From Clostridia bacterium (GTDB lineage Bacteria > Bacillota_A > Clostridia > Christensenellales > Aristaeellaceae), in NCBI GenBank assembly GCA_900754775.1, contig CAAEDZ010000059.1:1-15281 (forward strand): DNA of 15,281 nt, in the 5' to 3' direction. Under the pieces are notes generated by a model. The model searched no databases, was not told the origin of the DNA, and saw only the letters and a program-made list of their open reading frames with translations. Position 1 is the first letter of the stretch. The number at the start of each line of letters is the position of its first letter. A program made the position numbers and the translations under genes. Below are positions 1-5,994 of this stretch, piece by piece.

Positions 1-639
1 ACGGGCGTCTGCGACGTCTGCGGCGAGACCGTGGAACAGGCCATCCCCATCGACCCCGTCGCCCATGCCTTCGATAATGGCGTGGAGACGCCGGCCACCT
101 GCACCGTGGACGGCAAGGTCGTCTACACCTGCAAGCTGTGCAACGCGACGCAGGAAGTGGCCATCCCCGCCACGGGTCACACATGGGACGCGGGCGTTGA
201 GACCACCGCGCCGGGTTGCGAGACCGAGGGCGTGAAGACCTACACCTGCACCGTCTGCGACGCGACGAAGACCGAATCCATCCCCGCCACGGGCCACAAG
301 CCCGACGCGGGCAAGGTCACCAAGGAGCCGACCTGCACCGTGGACGGCGTGAAGACCTACACTTGCTTAGTCTGCGGCAAGCATCTGGACGAGGCCATCC
401 CCGCCGAGGGACATGACTGGGGCGAGTGGGTGACGCTGCGTCAGGCCACCGAGGAACAGAACGGCGAGCAGGAGCGCACCTGTCAGGTCTGCGGCGCGAC
501 GCAGACCCGCGAAGTGCAGTACAAGGGCGACATGCCCAAGACGGGCGTGTTCACCGTGCCCACCGCGTGGCTCGTTGCCGTGCTGGCGCTGTCGCTGACG
601 GGTTACGCCGTCCTCAAGCGCAAATCTGTGCGCGGATAA
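1..639 (+). CDS. Cysteine-repeat surface protein with C-terminal MPKTG sorting signal (5' partial)
   Basis: The frame is open from base 1, so the protein starts upstream; the GTG at 31 is internal. The visible 212 residues hold tandem units of 39 residues (117 nt), each with the pattern C-x9-C-x2-C. The cysteine codons lie at 100/130/139, 217/247/256 and 334/364/373, and each unit ends in an IPATGH-like motif. A fourth, diverged unit keeps only its CxxC pair. The C-terminus has MPKTG (532-546), a hydrophobic stretch of about 20 residues and the basic tail KRKSVRG, which is the layout of a sortase-anchored wall protein. By family knowledge the protein would be exported by Sec and linked to peptidoglycan. 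The CxxC pairs could bind metal or form disulfides, which is inference. The function of the missing N-terminal part is unknown. A class B sortase follows directly and is the likely anchoring enzyme. Confidence 0.85.
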   Translation, partial: TGVCDVCGETVEQAIPIDPVAHAFDNGVETPATCTVDGKVVYTCKLCNATQEVAIPATGHTWDAGVETTAPGCETEGVKTYTCTVCDATKTESIPATGHKPDAGKVTKEPTCTVDGVKTYTCLVCGKHLDEAIPAEGHDWGEWVTLRQATEEQNGEQERTCQVCGATQTREVQYKGDMPKTGVFTVPTAWLVAVLALSLTGYAVLKRKSVRG

Positions 640-654
640 ACGCCGATCCATGAT

Positions 655-712
655 GGCCGCCCCCGCAAGGCATGGGGGCGGCCGCGAACATACCGCGCGG
701 GCGGCCCGCGCG
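655..712 (+). other. Two GC-rich hairpins between surface protein and sortase genes
   Basis: The 121-nt gap contains a perfect 10-bp stem (655-664 with 674-683, 9-nt loop) followed by a second stem (694-701 with 705-712, 3-nt loop). Neither is followed by a T-run, so they are not standard intrinsic terminators. They could stabilise the upstream mRNA or partly limit read-through into the sortase gene, which has no clear promoter of its own here. That role is inference. Confidence 0.5.
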
Positions 713-760
713 CGCAGGACCATGCCGGGAAGGGCCGCGCCCGGCCACGGAGGAAACGTC

Positions 761-1561
761 ATGACTCAGCGAAAGCGCGCCGTCAACTTCATTCTGCGGG
801 TGGTATGCCTGCTCGTCGCCTTCGCCTGCGTGACGCTGCTGTGCTGGCAGTACGGCGTGCGCAAACAGGGCGAGGCGGCCAACGAGGCCATGCGCCAGCT
901 CTACGACCCCGCCGCCAGCGCCGAGGAGGCCCTGCCCGAGCCGCAGGCCGCCTTCTCCCAGCTGCTCGCCGCCAATCCGGAGACCGTCGCCTATCTGGAC
1001 GCCGCCGACACCATCGAGTTCGCCGTCGTCCAGCGCGACAACGAATACTACCTCACCCACAACTTCTTCGGCGAGGACACCCCGGAGGGCACCGCCTTTC
1101 TGGACGAGGGCAACAGCATCTACCCCCTGGACGAACACATCCTCGTCCACGGCCACAATATGCGCGACGGCTCCGTCTTCGGCGATCTCGGCAATTTCCG
1201 CGACCTGGAGTTTTTGCAGGAGAACTCCATCATCACCTTCAACACGCTCTACGAAAACAGCCTCTATGTGCCTTTCGCCGTGTTCGACATGTCCGCCACC
1301 CCCGGCGATCAGCACTATGTGGACATGCGCGTGTTCAACTTTGCCAGCGACGAGGATTTTTTGAACTTCGCCTTTGAGGCCAAGGACCGCTCCATCTTCG
1401 ACATCCCCGTGGACGTCGAGCGCGGCGACCACATCCTCTCTCTGGTCACCTGCAGCTACGATGACGACAACGGCCGCCTCATCGTCATGTCGCGCTCCCT
1501 GCGCGAGGGCGAGACCGCCGAGGAGATGGCCGCGCTGGTCATGCAGGCGGTGGAGAAGTAG
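761..1561 (+). CDS. srtB: Class B sortase
   Basis: This 266-residue membrane-anchored transpeptidase would cleave a wall-sorting motif and attach the substrate to the cell wall. Residues 10-29 form a single N-terminal membrane anchor, and the catalytic domain lies outside. The active-site triad is visible: His132 in the HGHNM motif, Cys231 in LVTCSY, and Arg245 in VMSRSL. The spacing and the motif forms fit class B rather than class A. The start is ATG 761 because GGAGG (749-753) lies 7 nt upstream; the longer frame from 650 has no such site and adds an arginine-rich, unrelated stretch. The upstream neighbour ends in MPKTG and is the likely substrate. Classical SrtB uses NPQTN, but clostridial class B enzymes such as that of C. 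difficile use xPxTG-type signals, which fits this pairing. The gene ends at a strong terminator. Confidence 0.9.
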   Translation: MTQRKRAVNFILRVVCLLVAFACVTLLCWQYGVRKQGEAANEAMRQLYDPAASAEEALPEPQAAFSQLLAANPETVAYLDAADTIEFAVVQRDNEYYLTHNFFGEDTPEGTAFLDEGNSIYPLDEHILVHGHNMRDGSVFGDLGNFRDLEFLQENSIITFNTLYENSLYVPFAVFDMSATPGDQHYVDMRVFNFASDEDFLNFAFEAKDRSIFDIPVDVERGDHILSLVTCSYDDDNGRLIVMSRSLREGETAEEMAALVMQAVEK

Positions 1562-1574
1562 AAAAGCGCGCGAA

Positions 1575-1605
1575 AAAACGCCTCCGGGCCATCCGGGGGC
1601 GTTTT
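1575..1605 (+). terminator. Bidirectional rho-independent terminator after sortase
   Basis: A 13-bp stem (1575-1587 with 1593-1605, one G-U pair) encloses a 5-nt loop. The ends of the stem are an A-run and a T-run, so it can work in both directions. It begins 14 nt after the sortase stop and lies between convergent genes. Confidence 0.85.
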
Positions 1606-1732
1606 GATATGCGGACAAAGCGGGCAGACGGCCACAGCGGCGAAAAAGCCGGCGAGCCGACGGACGCCACTTCTGATCTTCACTTTGTCAGGGCGTTTTT
1701 TGCGCCTGCGGGCTTTGCCGGCGCGCGAAAAA

Positions 1733-1755
1733 CGCCTCCGGCACTTCCGGGGGCG
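1733..1755 (-). terminator. Rho-independent terminator of the XRE gene
   Basis: On the minus strand a 9-bp stem (1755-1747 with 1741-1733, 5-nt loop, one G-U pair) is followed by five T residues. It starts 2 nt after the stop codon of the regulator gene. Its stem is almost identical in sequence to the terminator at 1575-1605. Confidence 0.8.
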
Positions 1756-1757
1756 GG

Positions 1758-2090
1758 CTATTCGCCGCGCAGGTAGGCGCGCAGTATGTCCAGCGCCGTC
1801 TCCCGCCGCCGCGCGGGCAGGTTTGAGAGCGCCTCCATCAGCGCCGCTTCGCCGCTTTCAGCCTCGTTCGTTCCGTCATCGCGCAGCAGCGCGTCCGGCG
1901 AGGTGTGCAGCGCCGCGCAGGCGCGCACCAGCGAGTCGATGGACATGCCCACCGCCCCGCGCTCCACGTCAGCCACGAAGCGCAGGGAGCAGTCCATGCG
2001 CTCGGCCAGCTGCTCCTGCGTAAGCTCCAGCGCCATGCGCCGCGCCTGTATGCGCCGCCCGGTGCGGGCGCGGTCGTAGGAATAGGTCAT
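1758..2090 (-). CDS. Small XRE-family helix-turn-helix transcriptional regulator
   Basis: This gene encodes a 110-residue protein with an N-terminal Cro/CI-type helix-turn-helix domain at about residues 9-66. The recognisable core is LTQEQLAERMDCSLRFVADVERG, given here as LTQEQLAERMDC then SLRFVADVERG, with the SIDSLVRACAALHTSPDALL part completing the fold. A short helical C-terminal region (about 80-110) may serve dimerisation. I chose ATG at 2090. The upstream in-frame ATG at 2123 has no ribosome binding site and overlaps a likely -10 element (2119-2124). The site for 2090 is weak (a GGGTG-like stretch). The gene is convergent with the sortase and divergent from a strong promoter. Its target is unknown; inverted boxes in the divergent promoter region suggest autoregulation together with control of the plus-strand transcript, which is inference. 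Confidence 0.85.
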   Translation of the reverse strand: MTYSYDRARTGRRIQARRMALELTQEQLAERMDCSLRFVADVERGAVGMSIDSLVRACAALHTSPDALLRDDGTNEAESGEAALMEALSNLPARRRETALDILRAYLRGE

Positions 2091-2113
2091 CGCAAACACC
2101 CGCTTTCTTCTCT

Positions 2114-2164
2114 TATGTATCATACGGAAGAAAGAGGTTGCAAAACATGAAGTGATGATGTATA
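2114..2164. promoter_or_regulatory. Inverted 10-bp boxes, candidate XRE operator
   Basis: TATGTATCAT (2114-2123) and ATGATGTATA (2155-2164) are inverted copies that agree at 8 of 10 positions. Their centres are 41 bp apart, close to four helical turns. Each box overlaps the -10 element of one of the divergent promoters. The first is also part of an 11-bp palindrome, TATG-TAT-CATA (2114-2124). The layout fits a dimeric regulator that represses both directions; binding by the adjacent XRE protein is inference. Confidence 0.4.
2119..2124 (-). promoter_or_regulatory. Probable -10 element of the XRE gene promoter
   Basis: Read on the minus strand this is TATGAT, five of six matches to the SigA -10 consensus, about 28 nt before the chosen start codon. 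No good -35 lies at 16-18 bp. The self-complementary TTGCAA at 2138-2143 is only 13 bp away, so the promoter would be weak or dependent on an activator. Confidence 0.45.
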
Positions 2165-2166
2165 AT
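2138..2166 (+). promoter_or_regulatory. Strong SigA-type promoter divergent from the XRE gene
   Basis: TTGCAA (2138-2143), a 17-bp spacer, and a perfect TATAAT (2161-2166). The predicted transcription start is at about 2172-2174, just where a structured segment begins. There is no coding region directly downstream. The transcript would meet an intrinsic terminator at 2222-2248. Confidence 0.75.
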
Positions 2167-2172
2167 TAAAAT

Positions 2173-2248
2173 ACGCCGAAGATGTATATCCGCGATCGGG
2201 GAATGGGATGAGCTTCGGCGCGCGCCTTCCACTGTGGGGGCGCTTTTT
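2173..2248 (+). ncRNA. Candidate small structured RNA of about 75 nt
   Basis: The segment lies between a strong promoter and a rho-independent terminator and holds no convincing reading frame. It starts with a perfect 8-bp stem, CGCCGAAG (2174-2181) with CTTCGGCG (2213-2220). Inside is a possible second 4-bp helix (2188-2191 with 2206-2209) and a purine-rich loop. The terminator hairpin follows at once. I do not recognise a known RNA family: it lacks the SRP RNA GGAA-tetraloop region, and it is too short for 6S, tmRNA or RNase P RNA. It could be a trans-acting small RNA, or a leader/attenuator that reads through toward the ribosomal operon. Expression is not shown by sequence alone. Confidence 0.45.
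2222..2248 (+). terminator. Rho-independent terminator of the candidate small RNA
   Basis: GCGCC (2222-2226) pairs with GGCGC (2239-2243). Inner CCA/TGG pairs (2229-2231 with 2235-2237) close a 3-nt loop, and TTTTT follows (2244-2248). It would end transcripts from the promoter at 2138-2166. Confidence 0.7.
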
Positions 2249-2302
2249 GCGTCCTTTTGCCACGGGGGTATTTTTGCATTCCGGACCCGCGGCTCCAAGG
2301 CA

Positions 2303-2456
2303 TCTCCCATGGACAAGGGCCGCTCAACGCTCTGCGCTTTCCGCTGTATGAGCGCTTTTTGCCGCCCTCCGCGCAAAAGACCTCTCCATGGACGCGGGCA
2401 TTTTCGCCCTGCGCGAGCCCGCCGCCGCGCGAACGCTTTTTGCCCTTCCGCCGCGC
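2303..2456. repeat. Degenerate direct duplication with an 80-bp period
   Basis: Two conserved blocks recur at the same distance. TCTCCCATGGAC..GGGC at 2303-2320 matches TCTCCATGGAC..GGGC at 2383-2399. The CGCTTTTTGCC block with its C-rich flank at 2351-2374 matches 2432-2456. The sequence between the blocks has diverged. A single CGCTTTTTGC is also part of the terminator at 2241-2250. No known mobile element is recognised. Confidence 0.5.
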
Positions 2457-2495
2457 TTCTGCCGCATAAAATACAAGTTTTAACAGAAAAATCAC

Positions 2496-2512
2496 GCCGG
2501 AGGCGGCTTTTT
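2496..2512 (+). terminator. Weak terminator-like hairpin upstream of the S10 promoter
   Basis: GCCG (2496-2499) pairs with CGGC (2504-2507) around a 4-nt loop, followed by five T residues. With only four base pairs it is marginal. It could block residual transcription just before the promoter at 2515. Confidence 0.3.
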
Positions 2513-2514
2513 CG

Positions 2515-2543
2515 TTGCATTGCGGGCCGCGATGGTGTATAAT
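2515..2543 (+). promoter_or_regulatory. Main promoter of the S10-spc-alpha operon
   Basis: TTGCAT (2515-2520), a 17-bp spacer, and a perfect TATAAT (2538-2543). The predicted start is at about 2549-2551, giving a leader of about 235 nt before rpsJ. No other comparable promoter lies between here and rpsJ, so this one probably drives the whole ribosomal protein cluster. Confidence 0.8.
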
Positions 2544-2549
2544 AAATAG

Positions 2550-2783
2550 GCTTGCGTGTGGGCGAAGTATGCGCAAAAGCGCGTGCGCGGCCCATCTCAG
2601 GCAAGGGATGAAGCGGGAGGTTGCGGCGGAGATCGCCAGTCGCCGCCGGGAATTTCCGCAGACCAGTCCGAACATCGGGCGAACGTCGTCCGTCGGGCGC
2701 GCCGGCTCCATGGCGGGGGCCGGCGGAAAAAAAGAAATGCACACGCCCGGATGCGTGTGCACGAGTTCGACAGGAGGTCAACT
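2550..2783 (+). promoter_or_regulatory. Structured 5' leader of the ribosomal protein operon
   Basis: Four hairpins are visible: 2571-2582 (4 bp, AAAA loop), 2623-2646 (6 bp), 2700-2725 (10 bp with two G-U-tolerant inner pairs), and 2738-2761 (perfect 9 bp, loop CCGGAT). The last ends 10 nt before the ribosome binding site AGGAGGT (2772-2778). The long structured leader suggests feedback control, as L4 does for the S10 operon in E. coli, but I see no match to that known leader. The regulating protein is unknown. Confidence 0.5.
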
Positions 2784-3092
2784 ATGGCAAGCCAGAAGAT
2801 CCGCATCAAGCTCAAGGCCTACGAGCACTCCATCATCGACCAGTCTGCCGCGCGCATCGTGGAGACCGCCAAGCGCAATGGCAGCCGCGTGTCCGGCCCC
2901 ATCCCCCTCCCCACGGAGAAGGAGATCGTGACGATCCTGCGTTCGCCGCACAAGCACAAGGACTCGCGCGAGCAGTTTGAAATGAGAACGCACAAGCGCC
3001 TCATCGACATCCTGCAGCCCACGCCGCGCACCGTCGACGCCCTGACCAAGCTCGACCTGCCGGCCGGCGTCGAGATCGAGATCAAGCTGTGA
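2784..3092 (+). CDS. rpsJ: 30S ribosomal protein S10
   Basis: This 102-residue protein has the full family length. It sits in the head of the small subunit and, by family knowledge, also serves as NusE in transcription antitermination. The start [15 protein letters not shown] and the motif [11 protein letters not shown] (about 38-48) are characteristic. ATG 2784 is chosen because AGGAGGT lies 5 nt upstream; an in-frame GTG at 2556 lies in the leader and has no support. It is the first gene of the operon. The genes that often precede it (rpsL, rpsG, fusA, tuf) are absent from this window. Confidence 0.98.
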   Translation: MASQKIRIKLKAYEHSIIDQSAARIVETAKRNGSRVSGPIPLPTEKEIVTILRSPHKHKDSREQFEMRTHKRLIDILQPTPRTVDALTKLDLPAGVEIEIKL

Positions 3093-3129
3093 GCTACTGG
3101 CTTTTCCCAACCAAGAAAGAGGTGCAACA

Positions 3130-3771
3130 ATGAAGAAGGCAATTCTCGGCAAAAAGATCGGCATGACCCAGATCTTCCTCGCGGATGGTCGTCTGGTGCC
3201 GGTCACGGTCGTCGAAGCGGGCCCCTGCGTCGTTACCCAGGTCAAGACCGCGAAGACCGACGGCTATGAAGCGATCCAGGTCGGCTTCGGCGAGCTCTCG
3301 GAGCAGAGGGCGAAGAAGCTGCTCAACAAGCCCGAGCTCGGTCATTTCAAGAAGGCGGAGGTCGCTCCCACCCGCTATCTGCGCGAGTTCCGCTTTGAGG
3401 ACATTTCTTCCTATAAAGTGGGCGACGTCATCAAGTGCGACGTCTTTGCCGAAGGCGACAAGGTAGACGCCATCGGCATCTCCAAGGGCCACGGCTATTC
3501 CGGCGTCATCCAGCGCTGGAACCAGCACACCGGCCCCATGGCCCACGGCTCCAAGTATCACCGCGGCGTCGGCTCCATGGGCGCGAACTCCGATCCGTCC
3601 CGCGTGTTCAAAAACAAGCACATGCCCGGCCAGTACGGCTGCGAGCGCGTGACCGTGCAGAACCTCGAGATCGTCAAGGTGGACGCCGAGCGCAACCTGC
3701 TCATGATCAAGGGCGCGATCCCCGGCGCCAATGAGAGCCTCGTGACGATCCGGGGCGCGGTCAAGGGTTAA
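3130..3771 (+). CDS. rplC: 50S ribosomal protein L3
   Basis: This is a 213-residue early-assembly protein of the large subunit that binds 23S rRNA near the peptidyl transferase centre. It opens with the hallmark [16 protein letters not shown]. The conserved extended loop is present ([17 protein letters not shown], about residues 119-135, then [20 protein letters not shown]). The length is normal. It lies 37 nt after rpsJ and uses an AAAGAGGTG binding site. Confidence 0.98.
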   Translation: MKKAILGKKIGMTQIFLADGRLVPVTVVEAGPCVVTQVKTAKTDGYEAIQVGFGELSEQRAKKLLNKPELGHFKKAEVAPTRYLREFRFEDISSYKVGDVIKCDVFAEGDKVDAIGISKGHGYSGVIQRWNQHTGPMAHGSKYHRGVGSMGANSDPSRVFKNKHMPGQYGCERVTVQNLEIVKVDAERNLLMIKGAIPGANESLVTIRGAVKG

Positions 3772-3785
3772 GGAGGACAACTACG

Positions 3786-4427
3786 ATGCCTAACGTGAAA
3801 GTTTTGAATATGCAGGGCGCCGCCGTCGGCGAGATCGCCCTCGCGGACGACGTCTTCGGCGTCGAGGCGCATGTGAGCGCCATGCACACCGTGGTGCGCG
3901 CCATTTTGAACGCGCAGCGCCAGGGCACCCAGTCCGCCCGCACCCGCACGGAAGTGCGCGGCGGCGGCCGCAAGATCTACCGCCAGAAGGGCACCGGCAA
4001 CGCGCGTCATCATGGCCGCCGCGCCCCCCAGTTCACCCACGGCGGCGTGGTCTTCGCCCCCAAGCCCCGTTCCTACCGCATCAATGTGCCCAAGGCCATC
4101 CGCCGTCTGGCGATGAAGAGCGCGCTCTCCTGCAAGGTCACGGGCGATGAGATGATCGTGCTTGACAAGATCGAGCTTGCCCAGCCCAAGACCAAGCTGG
4201 TCGCGCAGATGCTCAAGGCCCTCGGCTCTGAAAAGAAGGCCCTGATCGTCACCGAGAACGCCGACCAGGCCGTGGTCCGCGCCGCCGGCAACATCCCCGG
4301 CGTCAAGGTCGCCCACGTCGGCTGCCTCAACGTTCTGGACATCCTGAACTGCGACAAGTTCATCATCTCCCAGGACGCCGTGAAGAAGGTCGAGTCCATT
4401 TACAGCATGCAAGAGGAGGCGGAATAA
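3786..4427 (+). CDS. rplD: 50S ribosomal protein L4
   Basis: A 213-residue large-subunit protein whose central loop lines the peptide exit tunnel. The loop is visible at about residues 54-88: RGGGRKIYRQKGTGNARHHG followed by RRAPQFTHGGVVFAPKPRSY. In E. coli L4 represses its own operon; the structured leader before rpsJ makes a similar loop conceivable here, but nothing in the sequence proves it. The gene follows rplC by 14 nt, and its stop codon directly touches the rplW start. Confidence 0.98.
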   Translation: MPNVKVLNMQGAAVGEIALADDVFGVEAHVSAMHTVVRAILNAQRQGTQSARTRTEVRGGGRKIYRQKGTGNARHHGRRAPQFTHGGVVFAPKPRSYRINVPKAIRRLAMKSALSCKVTGDEMIVLDKIELAQPKTKLVAQMLKALGSEKKALIVTENADQAVVRAAGNIPGVKVAHVGCLNVLDILNCDKFIISQDAVKKVESIYSMQEEAE

Positions 4428-4736
4428 ATGAAGAGCCCCTATGACATCATCCTCCGCCCGGTGCTCACCGAAAAGTCCTACGACGCCATGGCCGAGAAGA
4501 AGTACACCTTTGAAGTGGCCGTGGACGCCGGCAAGACCGAGATCAAAATGGCCGTCGAGCAGGCGTTCGAAGGCGTGAAGGTCGAAAGCGTCAACACCAT
4601 GCACGTCAAGGGCAAGGTCAAGCGCCAGGGCCGCACCCAGGGCCGCCGCCCGGAGCGCAAAAAGGCCATCGTCACCCTGAAGAAGGATTCCAAGGGCATC
4701 GAGTTCTTCGAGGGCATGGCTGAGACCGAGGCCTAA
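4428..4736 (+). CDS. rplW: 50S ribosomal protein L23
   Basis: A 102-residue protein at the peptide tunnel exit, where it forms the docking site for trigger factor and the signal recognition particle. The N-terminal [12 protein letters not shown] motif and the basic loop [18 protein letters not shown] (about 64-81) identify it. The ATG directly follows the rplD stop (TAAATG), and its binding site GAGGAGG (4413-4419) lies inside rplD, so translation of the two is probably coupled. It is a few residues longer than usual at the C-terminus. Confidence 0.97.
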   Translation: MKSPYDIILRPVLTEKSYDAMAEKKYTFEVAVDAGKTEIKMAVEQAFEGVKVESVNTMHVKGKVKRQGRTQGRRPERKKAIVTLKKDSKGIEFFEGMAETEA

Positions 4737-4742
4737 AGCCCC

Positions 4743-4795
4743 GAGGCAGAGCCTCTCCCCCAGCGCTTTACGCGCAGACAATGGTCCGGCTGGCC
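4743..4795 (+). other. Hairpins in the rplW-rplB gap
   Basis: This is the longest gap inside the operon (100 nt). It contains GAGGC-AGA-GCCTC (4743-4755) and a weaker stem GGTC/GGCC (4783-4786 with 4792-4795). Neither has a T-run. They could be RNA-processing or stability elements; no function is shown. Confidence 0.35.
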
Positions 4796-4836
4796 GATAA
4801 GCAGCCCAATAAGCTCAGAAAGGGAGAACCCAAGTT

Positions 4837-5670
4837 ATGGCCATTCGAGTGTACAAGCCGACTTCGCCCGCGCGGCGCTTCATGTCGGTGCTGACGTTCG
4901 AGGAGATCACCAAGAAGACTCCTGAAAAGTCCCTGACCACCGACCTGCGCCACCGCGCCGGCCGCAACAACCAGGGCAAGATCACCGTCCGCCACCAGGG
5001 CGGCGGCGCGCGGCGCAAGTACCGCATCATCGACTTCAAGCGCCAGAAGGATGGCATCCCCGCCACCGTCAAGGCGATCGAGTACGATCCCAACCGCACC
5101 TGCTTCATCGCCCTTCTGTTCTACGCCGACGGCGAGAAGCGCTACATCCTCGCGCCTCTGGGCCTCAAGGTGGGCGACACGGTGATGAGCGGCCCCACCG
5201 CCGACATCCAGCCCGGCAACTGCCTGCCCATCGCCAACATCCCGCTGGGCACGCTGATCCACAATGTGGAGATCAAGCCCGGCAAGGGCGGCCAGATGGT
5301 GCGCTCCGCGGGCGTGGCTGCGCAGGTCATGGCCAAGGAAGGCGCGTTCGCGCAGGTGCGCCTGCCCTCCGGCGAGGTGCGCAAGGTGCCGATGACGGCC
5401 CGCGCCACCGTCGGCCAGGTCGGCAACACCGACCACTCCAACGTGCGCATCGGCAAGGCCGGCCGCAAGCGCCACATGGGCGTCCGTCCCACCGTGCGCG
5501 GCGTGGTCATGAACCCGGTGGACCATCCGCACGGCGGCGGCGAAGGCCGTTCCCCGGTCGGCATGCCCGCTCCGATGTCTCCGTGGGGCAAGAAGACGCA
5601 GGGCGTCAAGACCCGCAAGCATCGCAAGTATTCCGACAAGATGATCGTTTCCCGTCCGTCCAAGAAATAA
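4837..5670 (+). CDS. rplB: 50S ribosomal protein L2
   Basis: A 277-residue primary 23S rRNA-binding protein needed for subunit joining and peptidyl transferase activity. It begins [14 protein letters not shown]. The C-terminal hallmark [13 protein letters not shown] starts at residue 230; His230 corresponds to the functionally important histidine of E. coli L2. The length equals that of other Firmicutes. It follows a 100-nt gap and has only a modest binding site (GGGAG, 4822-4826, 10 nt before ATG). Confidence 0.98.
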   Translation: MAIRVYKPTSPARRFMSVLTFEEITKKTPEKSLTTDLRHRAGRNNQGKITVRHQGGGARRKYRIIDFKRQKDGIPATVKAIEYDPNRTCFIALLFYADGEKRYILAPLGLKVGDTVMSGPTADIQPGNCLPIANIPLGTLIHNVEIKPGKGGQMVRSAGVAAQVMAKEGAFAQVRLPSGEVRKVPMTARATVGQVGNTDHSNVRIGKAGRKRHMGVRPTVRGVVMNPVDHPHGGGEGRSPVGMPAPMSPWGKKTQGVKTRKHRKYSDKMIVSRPSKK

Positions 5671-5697
5671 CTAAGCCCGAAAGGAGGCAAACCATCC

Positions 5698-5976
5698 ATG
5701 AGCAGATCAGTCAAAAAGGGTCCTTTCATTCAGGAAGCGCTGCTTAAGCGCGTGCAGGAGATGAACAAGACCGGCGACAAGAAGGTTCTCAAGACCTGGT
5801 CGCGGTCGAGCACCATCTTCCCGGATTTCATTGGCCATACGGTTGCCGTCCATGACGGGCGCAAGCACGTTCCGGTCTATGTGACCGAGGACATGGTCGG
5901 CCACAAGTTCGGCGAGTTCGCCCCCACCCGCACCTTCCGGGGACACGCCGGAGAAAAAGCATCGGCCCGCAAGTGA
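5698..5976 (+). CDS. rpsS: 30S ribosomal protein S19
   Basis: A 92-residue protein of the small-subunit head that contacts S13 and 16S rRNA near the decoding side. The start [10 protein letters not shown] and the motif [20 protein letters not shown] (about 28-47) are diagnostic, and the C-terminal [12 protein letters not shown] is intact. The length matches the family exactly. AAGGAGG precedes the start. Confidence 0.98.
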   Translation: MSRSVKKGPFIQEALLKRVQEMNKTGDKKVLKTWSRSSTIFPDFIGHTVAVHDGRKHVPVYVTEDMVGHKFGEFAPTRTFRGHAGEKASARK

Positions 5977-5994
5977 CGGAAGGAGAGTAAGAAA

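Larger units (their letters stand above)
2249..2514. other. Gene-free stretch between the two promoters
   Basis: I see no gene with a ribosome binding site or a recognisable product in either direction here. The stretch contains recurring GC-T5-GC motifs (in the terminator at 2241-2250, then at 2353-2362 and 2434-2443), a degenerate 80-bp duplication and a small hairpin (2393-2399 with 2406-2413, one bulge). Open frames on the minus strand exist only because stop codons are rare in GC-rich sequence. Confidence 0.6.

Noticed and set aside
1..639. The cysteine repeats as a CRISPR array or DNA-level repeat
   Set aside because: The 117-nt period is in frame and conserved at the protein level (cysteines, IPATGH), with synonymous and other changes between units; it is a protein repeat.
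650..760. Longer N-terminus of the sortase from position 650
   Set aside because: The added 37 residues are encoded by the hairpin region and are arginine-rich; the ATG at 761 has an optimal binding site and gives a normal signal-anchor start.
2091..2123. Longer start of the XRE regulator at 2123
   Set aside because: It has no binding site and the start codon overlaps a likely -10 element; the shorter form begins just before the DNA-binding domain.
2174..2248. The divergent structured segment as a known riboswitch or housekeeping RNA
   Set aside because: I could not match its conserved loops to fluoride, preQ1, ZTP, c-di-GMP or SRP RNA patterns from memory, so I kept it only as an unassigned candidate RNA.
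2113..2781. Long minus-strand reading frames across the rpsJ upstream region (2113-2781 and 2166-2762)
   Set aside because: They have no ribosome binding site, run through two strong plus-strand promoters, the terminator and the operon leader, and have arginine-rich, low-complexity content typical of antisense frames in GC-rich DNA.
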